Source of the DNA: an uncultured Clostridium sp.
Lineage (GTDB): Bacteria; Bacillota; Clostridia; TANB77; CAG-508
NCBI GenBank assembly: GCA_947088765.1
Contig: CAMUHU010000009.1
Location: forward strand, 1 to 36,893
DNA: 36,893 bases
Direction: 5' to 3'
The notes under the pieces: generated by a model
Told to the model about the DNA's origin: nothing
What the model saw: the letters and a program-made list of their open reading frames with translations, nothing else
The model's database searches: none
In this document: positions 15,839 through 24,844 of the stretch, one piece after another
Layout of the letters: every line of letters begins with the position of its first letter
How positions within the stretch are numbered: the first letter of the stretch is position 1
Made by a program: the position numbers and the translations under genes

Positions 15839-18049
15839 ATGGAAGAAATAGAAGGACAAATAATAGATATAATATATCAAAACGAATTAAATAGTTATAC
15901 AATAGCAGACTTTAATACCAAAGATGGTGAATTAACAATTGTAGGATACCTTCCATTTGTAAATGCAGGAGATACACTAAAAGTTTCAGGAAGATATGTT
16001 ACACATCAAGAATATGGGGAACAATTTAAAGTAGAAACATTTGAAAAAACAGAACCCAAAACCCTAGAAGCACTAGAAATTTATTTATCATCTGGAAGCA
16101 TTAAAGGAATAGGACCAGCTACTGCAAAAAAAATCATAAAAGCCTTTGGAGAAGACACTATAAACATTTTTAGAACAAATCCAGGAGCACTCTCATCTAT
16201 ACAAGGAATAAATTATGAAAAAGCAATGAAAATGGGAGAGAGCTTCAATGAAAATTGGGAATTATGGAATATAGTTAGTTTCTTAGAGCAATTTGGAATA
16301 TCAGCAAGTCATGCAAAAAAAATATATAAGGATTTAGGCGCAGATGCCATAAACGAAATAAAAAAGAACCCATACATATTAGTAGACAAAGTAAGAGGAG
16401 TAGACTTCAAGCAAATAGATAAAATGGCAATGGATATAGGAATAGACATACAAGACGATTCTAGAGTAAAAAGCGGAATAAAATATAGTTTAAACTTAGT
16501 TAGTTATAATGGACATTGTTGTACTATAAAAGAAAATCTAATAGAATATGTAAAAGGACTATTAGGAGTACCAAGAGAGGTTATAGAAGATGAGATAATA
16601 AACTTAAAAGTTACAGAAGAAATTGTAGTTGAAAAAAGAGATGATGAAGAATGGATATATTTAATTCCATTTTATAAAGCAGAAGATAATATCGCTACAA
16701 GACTAGCAATAATAGATACTTCAAAAAACATAAAAAGAATTGGTAACTTTGAAGCAGAACTAAAAACAATAGAAAAGGAAGAAAATATAGAATTATCAGA
16801 AAAGCAAAAAGAAGCATTAAAAGCAGTAAATGATAATAATGTATGTATAGTAACAGGAGGACCAGGAACAGGGAAAACAACAATTATAAAAAGTATAATA
16901 GATATATATAAGAAAAAAGGAAAAAAAGTAGTACTATGTGCACCAACAGGAAGAGCAGCAAAAAGAATGACAGAAATGACAGGGGAAGAATCAAAAACAC
17001 TGCATAGATTATTAGAAATAGGAAAAACAGGGGACGAAACTCAAAACATAGATATAGATTTAAATGTACAAATGATAGATGGAGACATTGTTATAGTGGA
17101 TGAGATGTCAATGGTAGACGTATTTTTAATGAACTATCTAGTAAAAGCAATTTATCAAGGAACAAAATTAGTATTAGTAGGAGATGTAGACCAATTACCA
17201 TCTGTAGGACCAGGAAGTGTATTAAAAGACATAATAAACTCAGAAAAAATCACAACAATACATTTAGACAAAATATTTAGACAAGCAGCAAAAAGCAAAA
17301 TTGTGCAAAATGCACATAGAGTAAATAATGGAAAAATATTTGTAAAAAAAGATGAAATAGAAGACTTAAACAACGATTTTTTCTATATAAATGAATCGAA
17401 TACGGATAAAGTAATAGGAAATGTTTTAACACTATGTAAAGACAGATTAAAAAGTTATGGAGACTATGAATTTTTTAAAAATATTCAAGTTATAACACCA
17501 ACAAAAAAAGGGAGTCTAGGTACAAAAGAATTAAATATTCAATTACAAAGAATGTTAAATCCAAAAAGAGTAGGAATAGCAGAAAAAGCATATGGACAAA
17601 CGATATATAGAGTTGGCGACAAAGTAATGCAAGTAAAAAATAATTATGATATAGCTTGGAGCAAAGAAAAGGAAAATGGAACAGGAGTATTTAATGGGGA
17701 ACTAGGAAGAATAACAGATATAGACACAACTGATGGTGCAATAAAAGTAAAATTTGATGATGATAAAGAGGTATGGTATGAATATTCAGACTTAGAGCAA
17801 TTAGAACACTCATATGCAATAACAGTACATAAATCACAAGGAAGTGAATTTGATGTAGTAGTAATGCCAATAGCTCAAAGTTCACCAATGCTATTAACAA
17901 GAAATCTTTTATATACAGCAATAACAAGGGCAAAAAAATTATTAATAATCATAAGTAGTGATAGAATAATACAATTTATGATACAAAACGCAGATAGCAA
18001 AAAGAGAAATACGGGACTAGAATATAAATTGAGGAATATAGGTGTTTAG
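15839..18049 (+). CDS. recD2: SF1B DNA helicase RecD2
   Basis: The protein has 736 residues, the RecD2 length. An N-terminal OB-like region (residues 1-90) is followed by helix-hairpin-helix repeats (SSGSIKGIGPATAKKIIKAFG), then the helicase core: Walker A TGGPGTGKTT near 340, Walker B VIVDEMSMVD, GDVDQLPSVGPG, and late motifs YAITVHKSQGSEFD and LLYTAITRAKKLL. RecD2 is a 5'-3' helicase of bacteria without RecBC and takes part in replication-fork and repair transactions. A TATAAT-type promoter is not obvious upstream. The SD GGAAGGA is 14 bases from the ATG. Confidence 0.96.
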   Translation: MEEIEGQIIDIIYQNELNSYTIADFNTKDGELTIVGYLPFVNAGDTLKVSGRYVTHQEYGEQFKVETFEKTEPKTLEALEIYLSSGSIKGIGPATAKKIIKAFGEDTINIFRTNPGALSSIQGINYEKAMKMGESFNENWELWNIVSFLEQFGISASHAKKIYKDLGADAINEIKKNPYILVDKVRGVDFKQIDKMAMDIGIDIQDDSRVKSGIKYSLNLVSYNGHCCTIKENLIEYVKGLLGVPREVIEDEIINLKVTEEIVVEKRDDEEWIYLIPFYKAEDNIATRLAIIDTSKNIKRIGNFEAELKTIEKEENIELSEKQKEALKAVNDNNVCIVTGGPGTGKTTIIKSIIDIYKKKGKKVVLCAPTGRAAKRMTEMTGEESKTLHRLLEIGKTGDETQNIDIDLNVQMIDGDIVIVDEMSMVDVFLMNYLVKAIYQGTKLVLVGDVDQLPSVGPGSVLKDIINSEKITTIHLDKIFRQAAKSKIVQNAHRVNNGKIFVKKDEIEDLNNDFFYINESNTDKVIGNVLTLCKDRLKSYGDYEFFKNIQVITPTKKGSLGTKELNIQLQRMLNPKRVGIAEKAYGQTIYRVGDKVMQVKNNYDIAWSKEKENGTGVFNGELGRITDIDTTDGAIKVKFDDDKEVWYEYSDLEQLEHSYAITVHKSQGSEFDVVVMPIAQSSPMLLTRNLLYTAITRAKKLLIIISSDRIIQFMIQNADSKKRNTGLEYKLRNIGV

Positions 18050-18065
18050 ATATTAATATATGCGA

Positions 18066-18090
18066 TGTAGGGGTGCACAGTGTGCATCCG
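18066..18090 (+). repeat. TGTAGGGG palindromic repeat after recD2
   Basis: TGTAGGGGTGCACA pairs with TGTGCATCC, ending CCG; one G-U pair sits in the 9-bp stem. It lies 17 bp after the recD2 stop. Confidence 0.8.
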
Positions 18091-18144
18091 AAATGCAATG
18101 AATTAGCATATTATGAAATTACCGTGAAATATATGGAAAATTAA

Positions 18145-18173
18145 TTGATTTTTAAAATAATATATTGTATAAT
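18145..18173 (+). promoter_or_regulatory. Sigma-A promoter for the 18210 gene and cmk
   Basis: TTGATT at 18145-18150 and TATAAT at 18168-18173 with a 17-bp spacer, followed 36 bp later by the start codon behind AAAGGAGAAGGA. Confidence 0.75.
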
Positions 18174-18209
18174 TGGGTAAAATAAAAAGGCAAAGGAGAA
18201 GGAACATCA

Positions 18210-19049
18210 ATGTTTGATACTTCAAAGATTAAAGTTTATGGATTTGTTGGACCATCAGGAACAGGGAAAAGTTATAGAGCACAATTTGTTGCTGGAGAAA
18301 ACAACATAAAATACATTATAGATGATGGTTTATTTATAAACGATAATAAAATAATAGCAGGAACTTCGGCTAAGAAAGCAGACACAAAAATAGAAACTGT
18401 AAAACATGCACTATTTTTAAATAAACGAGAACAAGAAGAGATACAAAAAGCAATAGAAGAATACAAACCAGAAAGTATAATGATATTAGGAACATCAGAT
18501 GGAATGGTACAAAAGATAGCACATAATTTAGGTTTACCAGAGATTACAAAAATAATTCACATACAAGATGTAGCAACACCAGAAGAAATGGAAAGAGCAC
18601 ATAATGTTAGAGTTACAGAAGGAAAACATGTAATACCAGTACCAACATTTGAGATAAAAAAAGACTTTTCAGGGTATCTATTAGATCCATTACAAATCTT
18701 CAAATCTAAAGGATATGGAAATGAACCATATGTAGACGAAAAATCAATAATAAGACCCACATTTAGTTATAATGGAAAATTCACTATATCAGATAATGTA
18801 TTTAAACAAATAATAGAATACTTGAGCACAAAAACTTATGAAATAGATAAAATTAATCGTGTAAGAATTAATAAAAACGAAGTAGGACCTTCAATATATA
18901 TAGAAGTTACATTAATATATGGATATAATGTAAAAGAAGCTTTAAAAGACTTTAAAGCAAAATGTAAAAAAGAAATAGAGAAACTAACAGCAATGAATAT
19001 ACAGAATATTATAATATTGGCAAAAACACTAAAAATGCCAGAACAATAA
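18210..19049 (+). CDS. P-loop ATPase fused to an Asp23/Gls24-like domain
   Basis: The protein has 279 residues. The N-terminus is VYGFVGPSGTGKSYRAQFVA, a clear Walker A near residues 13-20, in a kinase- or ATPase-like domain that extends to about residue 190 (ESIMILGTSDGMVQKIAHNLGLP). The last ~85 residues (GKFTISDNVFKQIIEYLSTKTYEIDKINRV...IYIEVTLIYGYNVKEALKDFKAKCKKEIEKLTAMNIQNIIILAKTL) match the pattern of Asp23/Gls24 envelope-stress proteins. It is encoded 16 bp before cmk and shares its promoter. The function is unknown; a nucleotide-dependent role at the envelope is an inference from the domains alone. Confidence 0.8.
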   Translation: MFDTSKIKVYGFVGPSGTGKSYRAQFVAGENNIKYIIDDGLFINDNKIIAGTSAKKADTKIETVKHALFLNKREQEEIQKAIEEYKPESIMILGTSDGMVQKIAHNLGLPEITKIIHIQDVATPEEMERAHNVRVTEGKHVIPVPTFEIKKDFSGYLLDPLQIFKSKGYGNEPYVDEKSIIRPTFSYNGKFTISDNVFKQIIEYLSTKTYEIDKINRVRINKNEVGPSIYIEVTLIYGYNVKEALKDFKAKCKKEIEKLTAMNIQNIIILAKTLKMPEQ

Positions 19050-19065
19050 TTAAGGAGGAAAAAAT

Positions 19066-19743
19066 ATGTCTTTTGTAGTAGCCATAGATGGACCAGCAGG
19101 AGTTGGTAAAGGAACAATAGCAAAAAGAGTTGCAGACGATTTAGGATTAATAACAATTGATACAGGAGCCACATATAGAAGTGTAACAGTTGCAATACTT
19201 GATAGAGGAATAAAACTAGAAGAAATAGACAAAATTAAAGAACTATTAAAGCAAATAAAAATAGAAATGGTTTTAGAAGAGGGAGAAACTAAGGTTTACT
19301 TAGATGGAAAAGATGTAACTACAAGAATAAGAGAAGATGATGTAAACAACTTTGTATCACCTGTATCAACAATTAAAGAAGTAAGAGAAGAAATGGGTAA
19401 TCTACAGAGAAAATTAGCAGAAGGAAAAAATGTCATAATGGAAGGAAGAGATATTGGTACAGCTGTATTTCCAAATGCAACAGTAAAAATATTTTTAGAT
19501 GCATCATTAGAAGAAAGAGCACTTAGAAGATATAATCAAAACCAAGAAACAGGAATAGACAAAGAGCTATCATATGAAGAAGTATATGAAAGTATAAAAG
19601 CACGTGACTATAATGATAGAAATAGACCAATAGGAGCATTAAAACAAGCAGAAGATGCAATATTAGTTGACACAACAGGAAAAGATATAGAAGAAAATAT
19701 TAAACAGGTAGAAGATATAATAAGATCTAAAATACATGAATAA
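19066..19743 (+). CDS. cmk: Cytidylate kinase
   Basis: The protein has 225 residues. It phosphorylates CMP and dCMP using ATP. It begins FVVAIDGPAGVGKGTIAKRVADDLGLITIDTGATYRSV with a P-loop GPAGVGKGT, and has EGRDIGTAVFPNATVKIFLDASLEERALRR and the R-rich lid RDYNDRNRPIGAL. Length and order (cmk then plsC) fit clostridial genomes, where ispH often follows; ispH is absent here. The ribosome binding site is AAGGAGG. Confidence 0.97.
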   Translation: MSFVVAIDGPAGVGKGTIAKRVADDLGLITIDTGATYRSVTVAILDRGIKLEEIDKIKELLKQIKIEMVLEEGETKVYLDGKDVTTRIREDDVNNFVSPVSTIKEVREEMGNLQRKLAEGKNVIMEGRDIGTAVFPNATVKIFLDASLEERALRRYNQNQETGIDKELSYEEVYESIKARDYNDRNRPIGALKQAEDAILVDTTGKDIEENIKQVEDIIRSKIHE

Positions 19744-19749
19744 ATATAA

Positions 19750-19773
19750 TGTAGGGGCACATTGCATGTGCCC
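19750..19773 (+). repeat. TGTAGGGG palindromic repeat between cmk and plsC
   Basis: TGTAGGGGCACAT pairs with ATGTGCCC around a TGC centre, nearly identical to the copy at 13707. It begins 7 bp after the cmk stop. Confidence 0.85.
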
Positions 19774-19820
19774 ATTATTAAAAACAATGAAATCATATTA
19801 TTAGAAGGGTAATTATTAAA

Positions 19821-20399
19821 ATGATTAGAGCAATAATAAAATTTTTTCTCAATCTATTTTTTTCAATCTATTTTAGAATAGAAAAACACGGAGAAGAGAA
19901 TTTACCAGAAGGTGCATATATATTAGCACCAAAGCACTTAAGTAATTGGGATCCGCCAGTAGTAGTAGCAAAAATGAAAAGAAATGATATATATATACTA
20001 GCCAAGCAAGAATTATTTGTTAACAAATTTGTAAAATTTTTAGCAAAGAAAACTAAAGTACTACCTGTAAAAAGGGGAGCACATGATACAACAGTTATAA
20101 AACAGAGTGTAAAAATATTAAGAGATAAGAATATATTATTAGTATTTCCAGAAGGAACAAGAAATGGTATAGAAAAAAATGGTAAGATACATAGTGGAGC
20201 AGTTGTAATGGCAAACATGGCAAAAGTTCCAATAGTACCAGTAGGAATACAAGCAACATATAAACCATTCTCTAAAGTCATAATAAATTTTGGAAAACCA
20301 ATACAACCAAAACAAAAGAAATTAGAAAAAGAAGAAATAGAAAATGTAGCAAAAGATTTAATGGATAATATGATTAAGTTGACAAATGAAAAAATATGA
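19821..20399 (+). CDS. plsC: 1-acyl-sn-glycerol-3-phosphate acyltransferase
   Basis: The protein has 192 residues, as expected for compact Firmicute PlsC. A hydrophobic N-terminus (IKFFLNLFFSIYFRI) anchors it at the membrane. The catalytic motif is reduced to KHLSNWDPP (family NHxxxxD, here with K-H-L-S-N-W-D), followed by the FPEGTRN motif and the VPIVPVGIQ segment. It acylates lysophosphatidic acid to phosphatidic acid and so acts after PlsX/PlsY; plsX lies further downstream. The ribosome binding site is AGAAGGG. TGTAGGGG repeats flank it on both sides. Confidence 0.94.
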   Translation: MIRAIIKFFLNLFFSIYFRIEKHGEENLPEGAYILAPKHLSNWDPPVVVAKMKRNDIYILAKQELFVNKFVKFLAKKTKVLPVKRGAHDTTVIKQSVKILRDKNILLVFPEGTRNGIEKNGKIHSGAVVMANMAKVPIVPVGIQATYKPFSKVIINFGKPIQPKQKKLEKEEIENVAKDLMDNMIKLTNEKI

Positions 20400-20407
20400 G
20401 ATATAAT
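20379..20407 (+). promoter_or_regulatory. Consensus promoter for typA, overlapping the end of plsC
   Basis: TTGACA at 20379-20384 lies inside the last codons of plsC and TATAAT at 20402-20407 follows its stop, 17 bp apart. The inverted TGTAGGGG repeat at 20429 then falls in the typA leader. Confidence 0.75.
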
Positions 20408-20428
20408 ATATAATCGTAAAAATTTGAA

Positions 20429-20453
20429 GGGCACGTTAAAACGTGCCCCTACA
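20429..20453 (-). repeat. TGTAGGGG palindromic repeat, inverted, in typA leader
   Basis: GGGCACGTT (20429-20437) and AACGTGCCC (20440-20448) form a perfect 9-bp stem; the CTACA end at 20449-20453 marks the reverse orientation. Because it lies between the typA promoter and start, it could act as an attenuating hairpin. Confidence 0.85.
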
Positions 20454-20501
20454 ATATTAATTTAAGAAATAAGATATTTTGAAAGGAATGAATATAAAAA
20501 A

Positions 20502-22325
20502 ATGAGCAATGAAAAAATAAGAAACATAGCCATAATTGCACACGTAGACCATGGTAAAACAACATTAGTAGATCAATTATTAAGACAAAGTCATATATTT
20601 AGAGAAAATGAACAAGTAGAAGAAAGAGTTATGGACTCAAATGATATTGAAAAAGAAAGAGGAATAACAATACTTGCCAAAAATACATCTGTAATGTATG
20701 GAGACATAAAAATAAACATAGTTGATACACCAGGACATGCTGACTTTGGAGGAGAAGTTGAAAGAGTTTTAAAAACAGTAGATGGAGTATTACTATTAGT
20801 TGATGCTTTTGAAGGAACAATGCCTCAAACTAGGGAAGTTCTAAAAAAGTCATTATCATTAAACTTAAAACCAATAGTTGTAATAAATAAAATAGATAGA
20901 CCAGGAGCAGATCCTGCCAAAGTTTTAGATGAAGTTATAAGTTTATTTATAGAATTAGATGCAACAGACGAACAATTAGATTTTCCAGTAGTATATACAT
21001 CTGCAAAATTAGGAATTGCAAAAAAAGATTTATCAGAAGCAGATGGAAATATGGATTGTTTATTTAAAACAATAGTTGAAACAATAAAAGCACCAGAATG
21101 TAATGAAGAAGGTCCAATGCAAATGCTAGTATCTAACATTGACTATGATGACTATGTAGGAAGAATTGCAGTAGGTAGAGTAGAACGTGGTATAGTAAAA
21201 ACAGGAATGCCAGTAGTTATATGTAAAAAAGAAGACAAAACAGTAAATGGAAGAATAGTAAAAGTATATACACATGTTGGACTAAATAAAGAAGAAGTAG
21301 AAGAAGCAAAAGCAGGAGATATTATAGAAGTATCTGGTATAGCAGATATCGGAATAGGAGAAACAATTTGTGATATTAACAATCCAGAGAAAATAGATTT
21401 TGTAGATATAGATGAGCCAACAGTTACAATGACATTTAGTGTAAATAACGGACCATTAGCAGGACGTGAAGGAGAATTTGTAACATCACGTCATATTAGA
21501 GATAGACTATATAAAGAACTTGAAAGAAATGTAAGTCTAAGAGTGAAAGAAACATCTCAAGCTGACTCATTTGAAGTGGCAGGACGTGGAGAATTACACT
21601 TATCTGTATTAATTGAAAATATGAGAAGAGAAGGATTTGAGTTATTAGTATCTCGTCCAAGAGTTATTATAAAAGAAATAAATGGAGAAAAATGTGAACC
21701 AATAGAAAACTTAGTAGTAAATGTTCCAGATGATTGTATAGGTACAGTAATTGAAAAATTAGGTAGAAGAAAGGCAGAAATGGTAAATATGGAACCAGCA
21801 GAAGCAGGACATACAAGAGTAGAATTTAAAATTCCTGCAAGAGGACTAATTGGATACCGTTCTGAATTTATGACAGATACAAAAGGAAATGGAACAATGA
21901 ATCATGTATTTGATTCTTATGCACCATATAAAGGTGATATAACATCAAGAGTAAGAGGAACAATAGTTGCATTTGAGCCAGGAACATCAATCACTTATGG
22001 ATTATATAATGCACAAGACAAAGGAGAACTTTTCATAGGACCTGGAGTAGAAGTTTATGAAGGAATGATAGTTGGAATAAACTCTCGTTCAGAAGACTTA
22101 GCTATAAACGTATGTAAAGAAAAGCACTTAACAAATACAAGAGCTTCTGGATCAGATGATGCATTACGTTTAGTACCACCTATTCAAATGTCACTAGAAC
22201 AAGCTATAGAATTTATTCAAGATGATGAATTAGTAGAGGTAACACCAAAATCTATAAGATTAAGAAAGAAGATATTAAATAGTAAAGAAAGGGAACGTGC
22301 ATCAAGAAATAAAATTGAAAAATAA
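20502..22325 (+). CDS. typA: Translational GTPase TypA/BipA
   Basis: The protein has 607 residues, standard for TypA. GTPase motifs are AHVDHGKTTL, RGITILAK, DTPGHADFGGEVERVL, NKIDRPGAD and TSAK. The elongation-factor domains follow, with GRGELHLSVLIENMRREGFELLVSRPRV and ARGLIGYRSEFMTDTKGNGTMNHVFD, then the TypA-specific C-terminal RLVPPIQMSLEQAIEFIQDDELVEVTP. It binds ribosomes and helps 50S assembly, especially in cold or stress. The SD AAAGGA is 14 bases from the ATG; a 5-codon ATG...TGA mini-frame lies between them, with its TGA overlapping the typA ATG. Confidence 0.98.
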   Translation: MSNEKIRNIAIIAHVDHGKTTLVDQLLRQSHIFRENEQVEERVMDSNDIEKERGITILAKNTSVMYGDIKINIVDTPGHADFGGEVERVLKTVDGVLLLVDAFEGTMPQTREVLKKSLSLNLKPIVVINKIDRPGADPAKVLDEVISLFIELDATDEQLDFPVVYTSAKLGIAKKDLSEADGNMDCLFKTIVETIKAPECNEEGPMQMLVSNIDYDDYVGRIAVGRVERGIVKTGMPVVICKKEDKTVNGRIVKVYTHVGLNKEEVEEAKAGDIIEVSGIADIGIGETICDINNPEKIDFVDIDEPTVTMTFSVNNGPLAGREGEFVTSRHIRDRLYKELERNVSLRVKETSQADSFEVAGRGELHLSVLIENMRREGFELLVSRPRVIIKEINGEKCEPIENLVVNVPDDCIGTVIEKLGRRKAEMVNMEPAEAGHTRVEFKIPARGLIGYRSEFMTDTKGNGTMNHVFDSYAPYKGDITSRVRGTIVAFEPGTSITYGLYNAQDKGELFIGPGVEVYEGMIVGINSRSEDLAINVCKEKHLTNTRASGSDDALRLVPPIQMSLEQAIEFIQDDELVEVTPKSIRLRKKILNSKERERASRNKIEK

Positions 22326-22405
22326 TTGCGATTTCAATCTTGTTTGCCTAGTGAAATAACAATTCTTTTTCAATTTACGATATAATATAAGGTCATATAA
22401 GTAAA

Positions 22406-22993
22406 ATGAATAGAGAAGAATTATTAAAAATAAAAGAAGAAGCACTAAAAGAACATATTCCAATAATTATGGATGATACTTTAAATGTAATAGAAGAAAC
22501 ATTAAAAGATAAGAAAGTTGATAACTTATTAGAAATAGGAACTGCTGTAGGATATTCTGCAATATGCTTTAGCGAATTTTTATCAGAAAATGGTAAAATT
22601 GATACAATAGAACGTGACACAGAAAGAGTAAAGGAAGCCAAAATAAATATAAAAAGAGCAGAAGTAGAAGGAAAGATAAATATATTAGAAGGTGATGCAG
22701 TAGAAATTTTACCAACATTAAATAATAAATATGATGTAATATTTATAGATGCAGCAAAAGGGAAATATACCTTCTTTTTAAATGAAGCGTTAAGATTAAT
22801 AAAGCCTAATGGTATAATTTTTGCAGATAATATATTATATAAGGGATATGTAATGAGTGATTATAACAAGCATAAACAAAGAACAGCAGTTAGAAATTTG
22901 AGAGAATATATAAAAGAAATTACTGAAAATCCAAAATTAGAAACAGAAATATTAGAAGCAGGAGATGGATTAGCAATAAGTAAAATAAAATAG
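22406..22993 (+). CDS. trmR: tRNA 5-hydroxyuridine methyltransferase (TrmR-like O-methyltransferase)
   Basis: The protein has 195 residues. It is a class I SAM-dependent O-methyltransferase of the YrrM family: LLEIGTAVGYSAICFSEFL (SAM motif I), IDTIERDTERVKEAKINIKRAEVEGKINILEGDAVEILP, VIFIDAAKGKYTFFLNEALRLIKPNGIIFADNILYKG. In Bacillus, TrmR methylates ho5U34 to mo5U34 in tRNAs. The same fold includes catechol methyltransferases, but the Firmicute context and length favour the tRNA enzyme. A TATAAT box lies at about 22380 without a clear -35. The SD is weak (AAGGT). Confidence 0.82.
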   Translation: MNREELLKIKEEALKEHIPIIMDDTLNVIEETLKDKKVDNLLEIGTAVGYSAICFSEFLSENGKIDTIERDTERVKEAKINIKRAEVEGKINILEGDAVEILPTLNNKYDVIFIDAAKGKYTFFLNEALRLIKPNGIIFADNILYKGYVMSDYNKHKQRTAVRNLREYIKEITENPKLETEILEAGDGLAISKIK

Positions 22994-23018
22994 ATTGCAA
23001 TTTAAGCAATCTATTTTT
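22991..23018 (+). terminator. Rho-independent terminator after trmR
   Basis: An 8-bp stem TAGATTGC/GCAATCTA with a 7-base loop, followed by TTTTT at 23014-23018. The left arm includes the stop codon. Confidence 0.88.
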
Positions 23019-23056
23019 AATATCATAATAAAAATACACAAGCCAAAAAAGCAAAT

Positions 23057-23085
23057 TTCACAAATTTAAAAAGATATGTTATAAT
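23057..23085 (+). promoter_or_regulatory. Promoter for the FAD oxidoreductase gene
   Basis: TTCACA at 23057-23062 and TATAAT at 23080-23085 with a 17-bp spacer, 23 bp before the start. Confidence 0.7.
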
Positions 23086-23108
23086 AATGAACATGATAGG
23101 AGAGAAAA

Positions 23109-24678
23109 ATGTATCGAATAGAGAATATAAAGATAAGGGAAGATATAGAAAAAGAAGAATTAATAAAATATATATGCAAAAAATATAAAATTAATATAAA
23201 AGATATATTATCTTGGAGAATATATAAAAAATCTATAGATGCAAGAGACAAAAATGATATATTTTATAATTACACAATAGATATAGAATCAAATAATAAA
23301 ATAAAACATGCTAAAATAGTTGAAAAGGAAAAAATAGAACTCATAAATCTTAGTAATAATCCTATAAAAACTAGACCAGTAATAGTAGGAGCAGGACCTG
23401 CTGGAATATTTTGTGCATTAACATTAGTACAAAATGGAATAAAACCAATAATAATAGAACAAGGAAAAAAAGTAGAAGAAAGACAAAAAGATGTTGAAGA
23501 ATTTAGAATGAAGGGAAAATTAAAAACACAAAGTAATGTTCATTTTGGAGAAGGAGGAGCAGGAACTTTTTCAGACGGAAAATTAACATCACGGAGTAAA
23601 TAATATTTATGCAAAAAAGGTAATACAGGAATTTTACAATTTTGGAGCACCAGAGCAAATCTTATATACAAGTAAACCACATATAGGAACAGATAACCTA
23701 ATTGAAATAATTAAAAACATGAGAGAAGAAATTATTAGACTTGGTGGGGAGTTTTTATTTAATGAAAAAGTCATAGATTTTGAAATAAAAGATGGAAAGA
23801 TAGAAAAGATCATTACAGATAAAAGAGATATAAAAACAAATATAGTAGTATTAGCTATTGGGCATAGTGCTAGAGAAACCTTTTATAAATTATATGAAAG
23901 AAATATAGAAATGAAAAGAAAAAATTTCTCAGTTGGATTAAGAATAGAGCATTTACAAACTATGATAAACGAGTCTCAATATGGAACAAATACAAAATTA
24001 AAACTTCCGCCAGCAGAATATAAACTAGCATATCATGGAGAAAATGGACGTTCATGCTATACTTTTTGTATGTGTCCAGGAGGAGAAGTAATAGCCTCAT
24101 CTAGTGAAAAAGGTACAATTGTAACAAATGGAATGAGTAAATTTGTACGTAATGGAATTAATGCAAACAGCGCAATCTTAGTAAACATTACACCAGAAGA
24201 TGTAGGAGAAGGAGAAAATCCTTTAAAGGGAATAGATTTTCAAAAGAAATTAGAAGAATCGGCCTTTAAATTAGGAGGAAGTAATTATTATGCACCAATC
24301 CAAAGAGTAGAAGACTTTATAAATAATAGAAAATCTGATATAATAGGAGAAATAAAGCCTACATATACACCAGGAGTTACATTATCAAATTTAAATGATA
24401 TATTACCAGATTTCGTATCTAAAACTTTAAAAGAGGGAATAATATATTTCGATAAAAAAATTAAAGGTTTTGCAAATCCTGATGCTATACTAACAGGAGT
24501 AGAGACAAGAAGTTCATCTCCAGTAACGATATTAAGAAATGAAAAATTACAATCAAACATAGAAGGAATATACCCTTGTGGAGAAGGTGCAGGCTATGCA
24601 GGAGGAATAACATCAGCAGGAGCAGACGGAATAAGGTGTGCAGTAGAGATTTTTTATATTCTAGGAAAGTTATCATAG
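23109..24678 (+). pseudogene. FAD-dependent oxidoreductase (COG2509-like), single frameshift
   Basis: The gene is readable over its whole length (about 520 residues) if one base is skipped near 23592-23598. The first part has a helical N-terminal region, then the FAD-binding VIVGAGPAGIFCALTLVQNG with IIIEQGKKVEERQKDV, and GEGGAGTFSDGKLTSR. The frame then ends at a TAA at 23601-23603. One base over, it continues without further defect: VNNIYAKKVIQEFYNFGAPEQILYTSKPHIGTD, then the second FAD region and the C-terminal GIYPCGEGAGYAGGITSAGADGIRCAVEIF. The second half would otherwise start at 23719 without a good SD. Either the gene is recently broken or the base is a sequencing error. The substrate of the family is not established. 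Confidence 0.85.
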
Positions 24679-24692
24679 TATGATAACTTTCC
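24664..24692 (+). terminator. 14-bp inverted repeat at the end of the FAD gene
   Basis: GGAAAGTTATCATA (24664-24677) and its exact complement (24679-24692) surround a single base, which is the last base of the TAG stop. No T-tract follows, so termination is plausible but not certain. Confidence 0.6.
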
Positions 24693-24752
24693 GTAGAAGA
24701 TAATTATGGAGGAAGTTAGATTTTGTAGCAGTTTCCACTGTGTACATTTCTT

Positions 24753-24812
24753 AGCCGTAGCATTTTTAATGCGTACGGATAAGTTATGCGTTAGTAAATC
24801 TTAGTTACGGCT
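24753..24812 (+). other. Structured intergenic element of unknown type
   Basis: A 60-base segment is bounded by AGCCGTA (24753-24759) and TACGGCT (24806-24812), which can pair. Inside, GCATT-TTT-AATGC forms a small hairpin, and CCGTA/TACGG gives an alternative fold. The base composition is richer in G and C than its surroundings. It lies in the leader of the next gene, 33 bases before the start. I do not recognise it as a known riboswitch. Confidence 0.45.
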
Positions 24813-24844
24813 TGTAAAAATAAAGAGAAAGGTTGTTAATAAAT

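Noticed and set aside
23585-23610. Two separate genes at 23109-23603 and 23719-24678
   Set aside because: Sequence between the two frames translates into conserved family residues after a one-base shift, so it is one gene.
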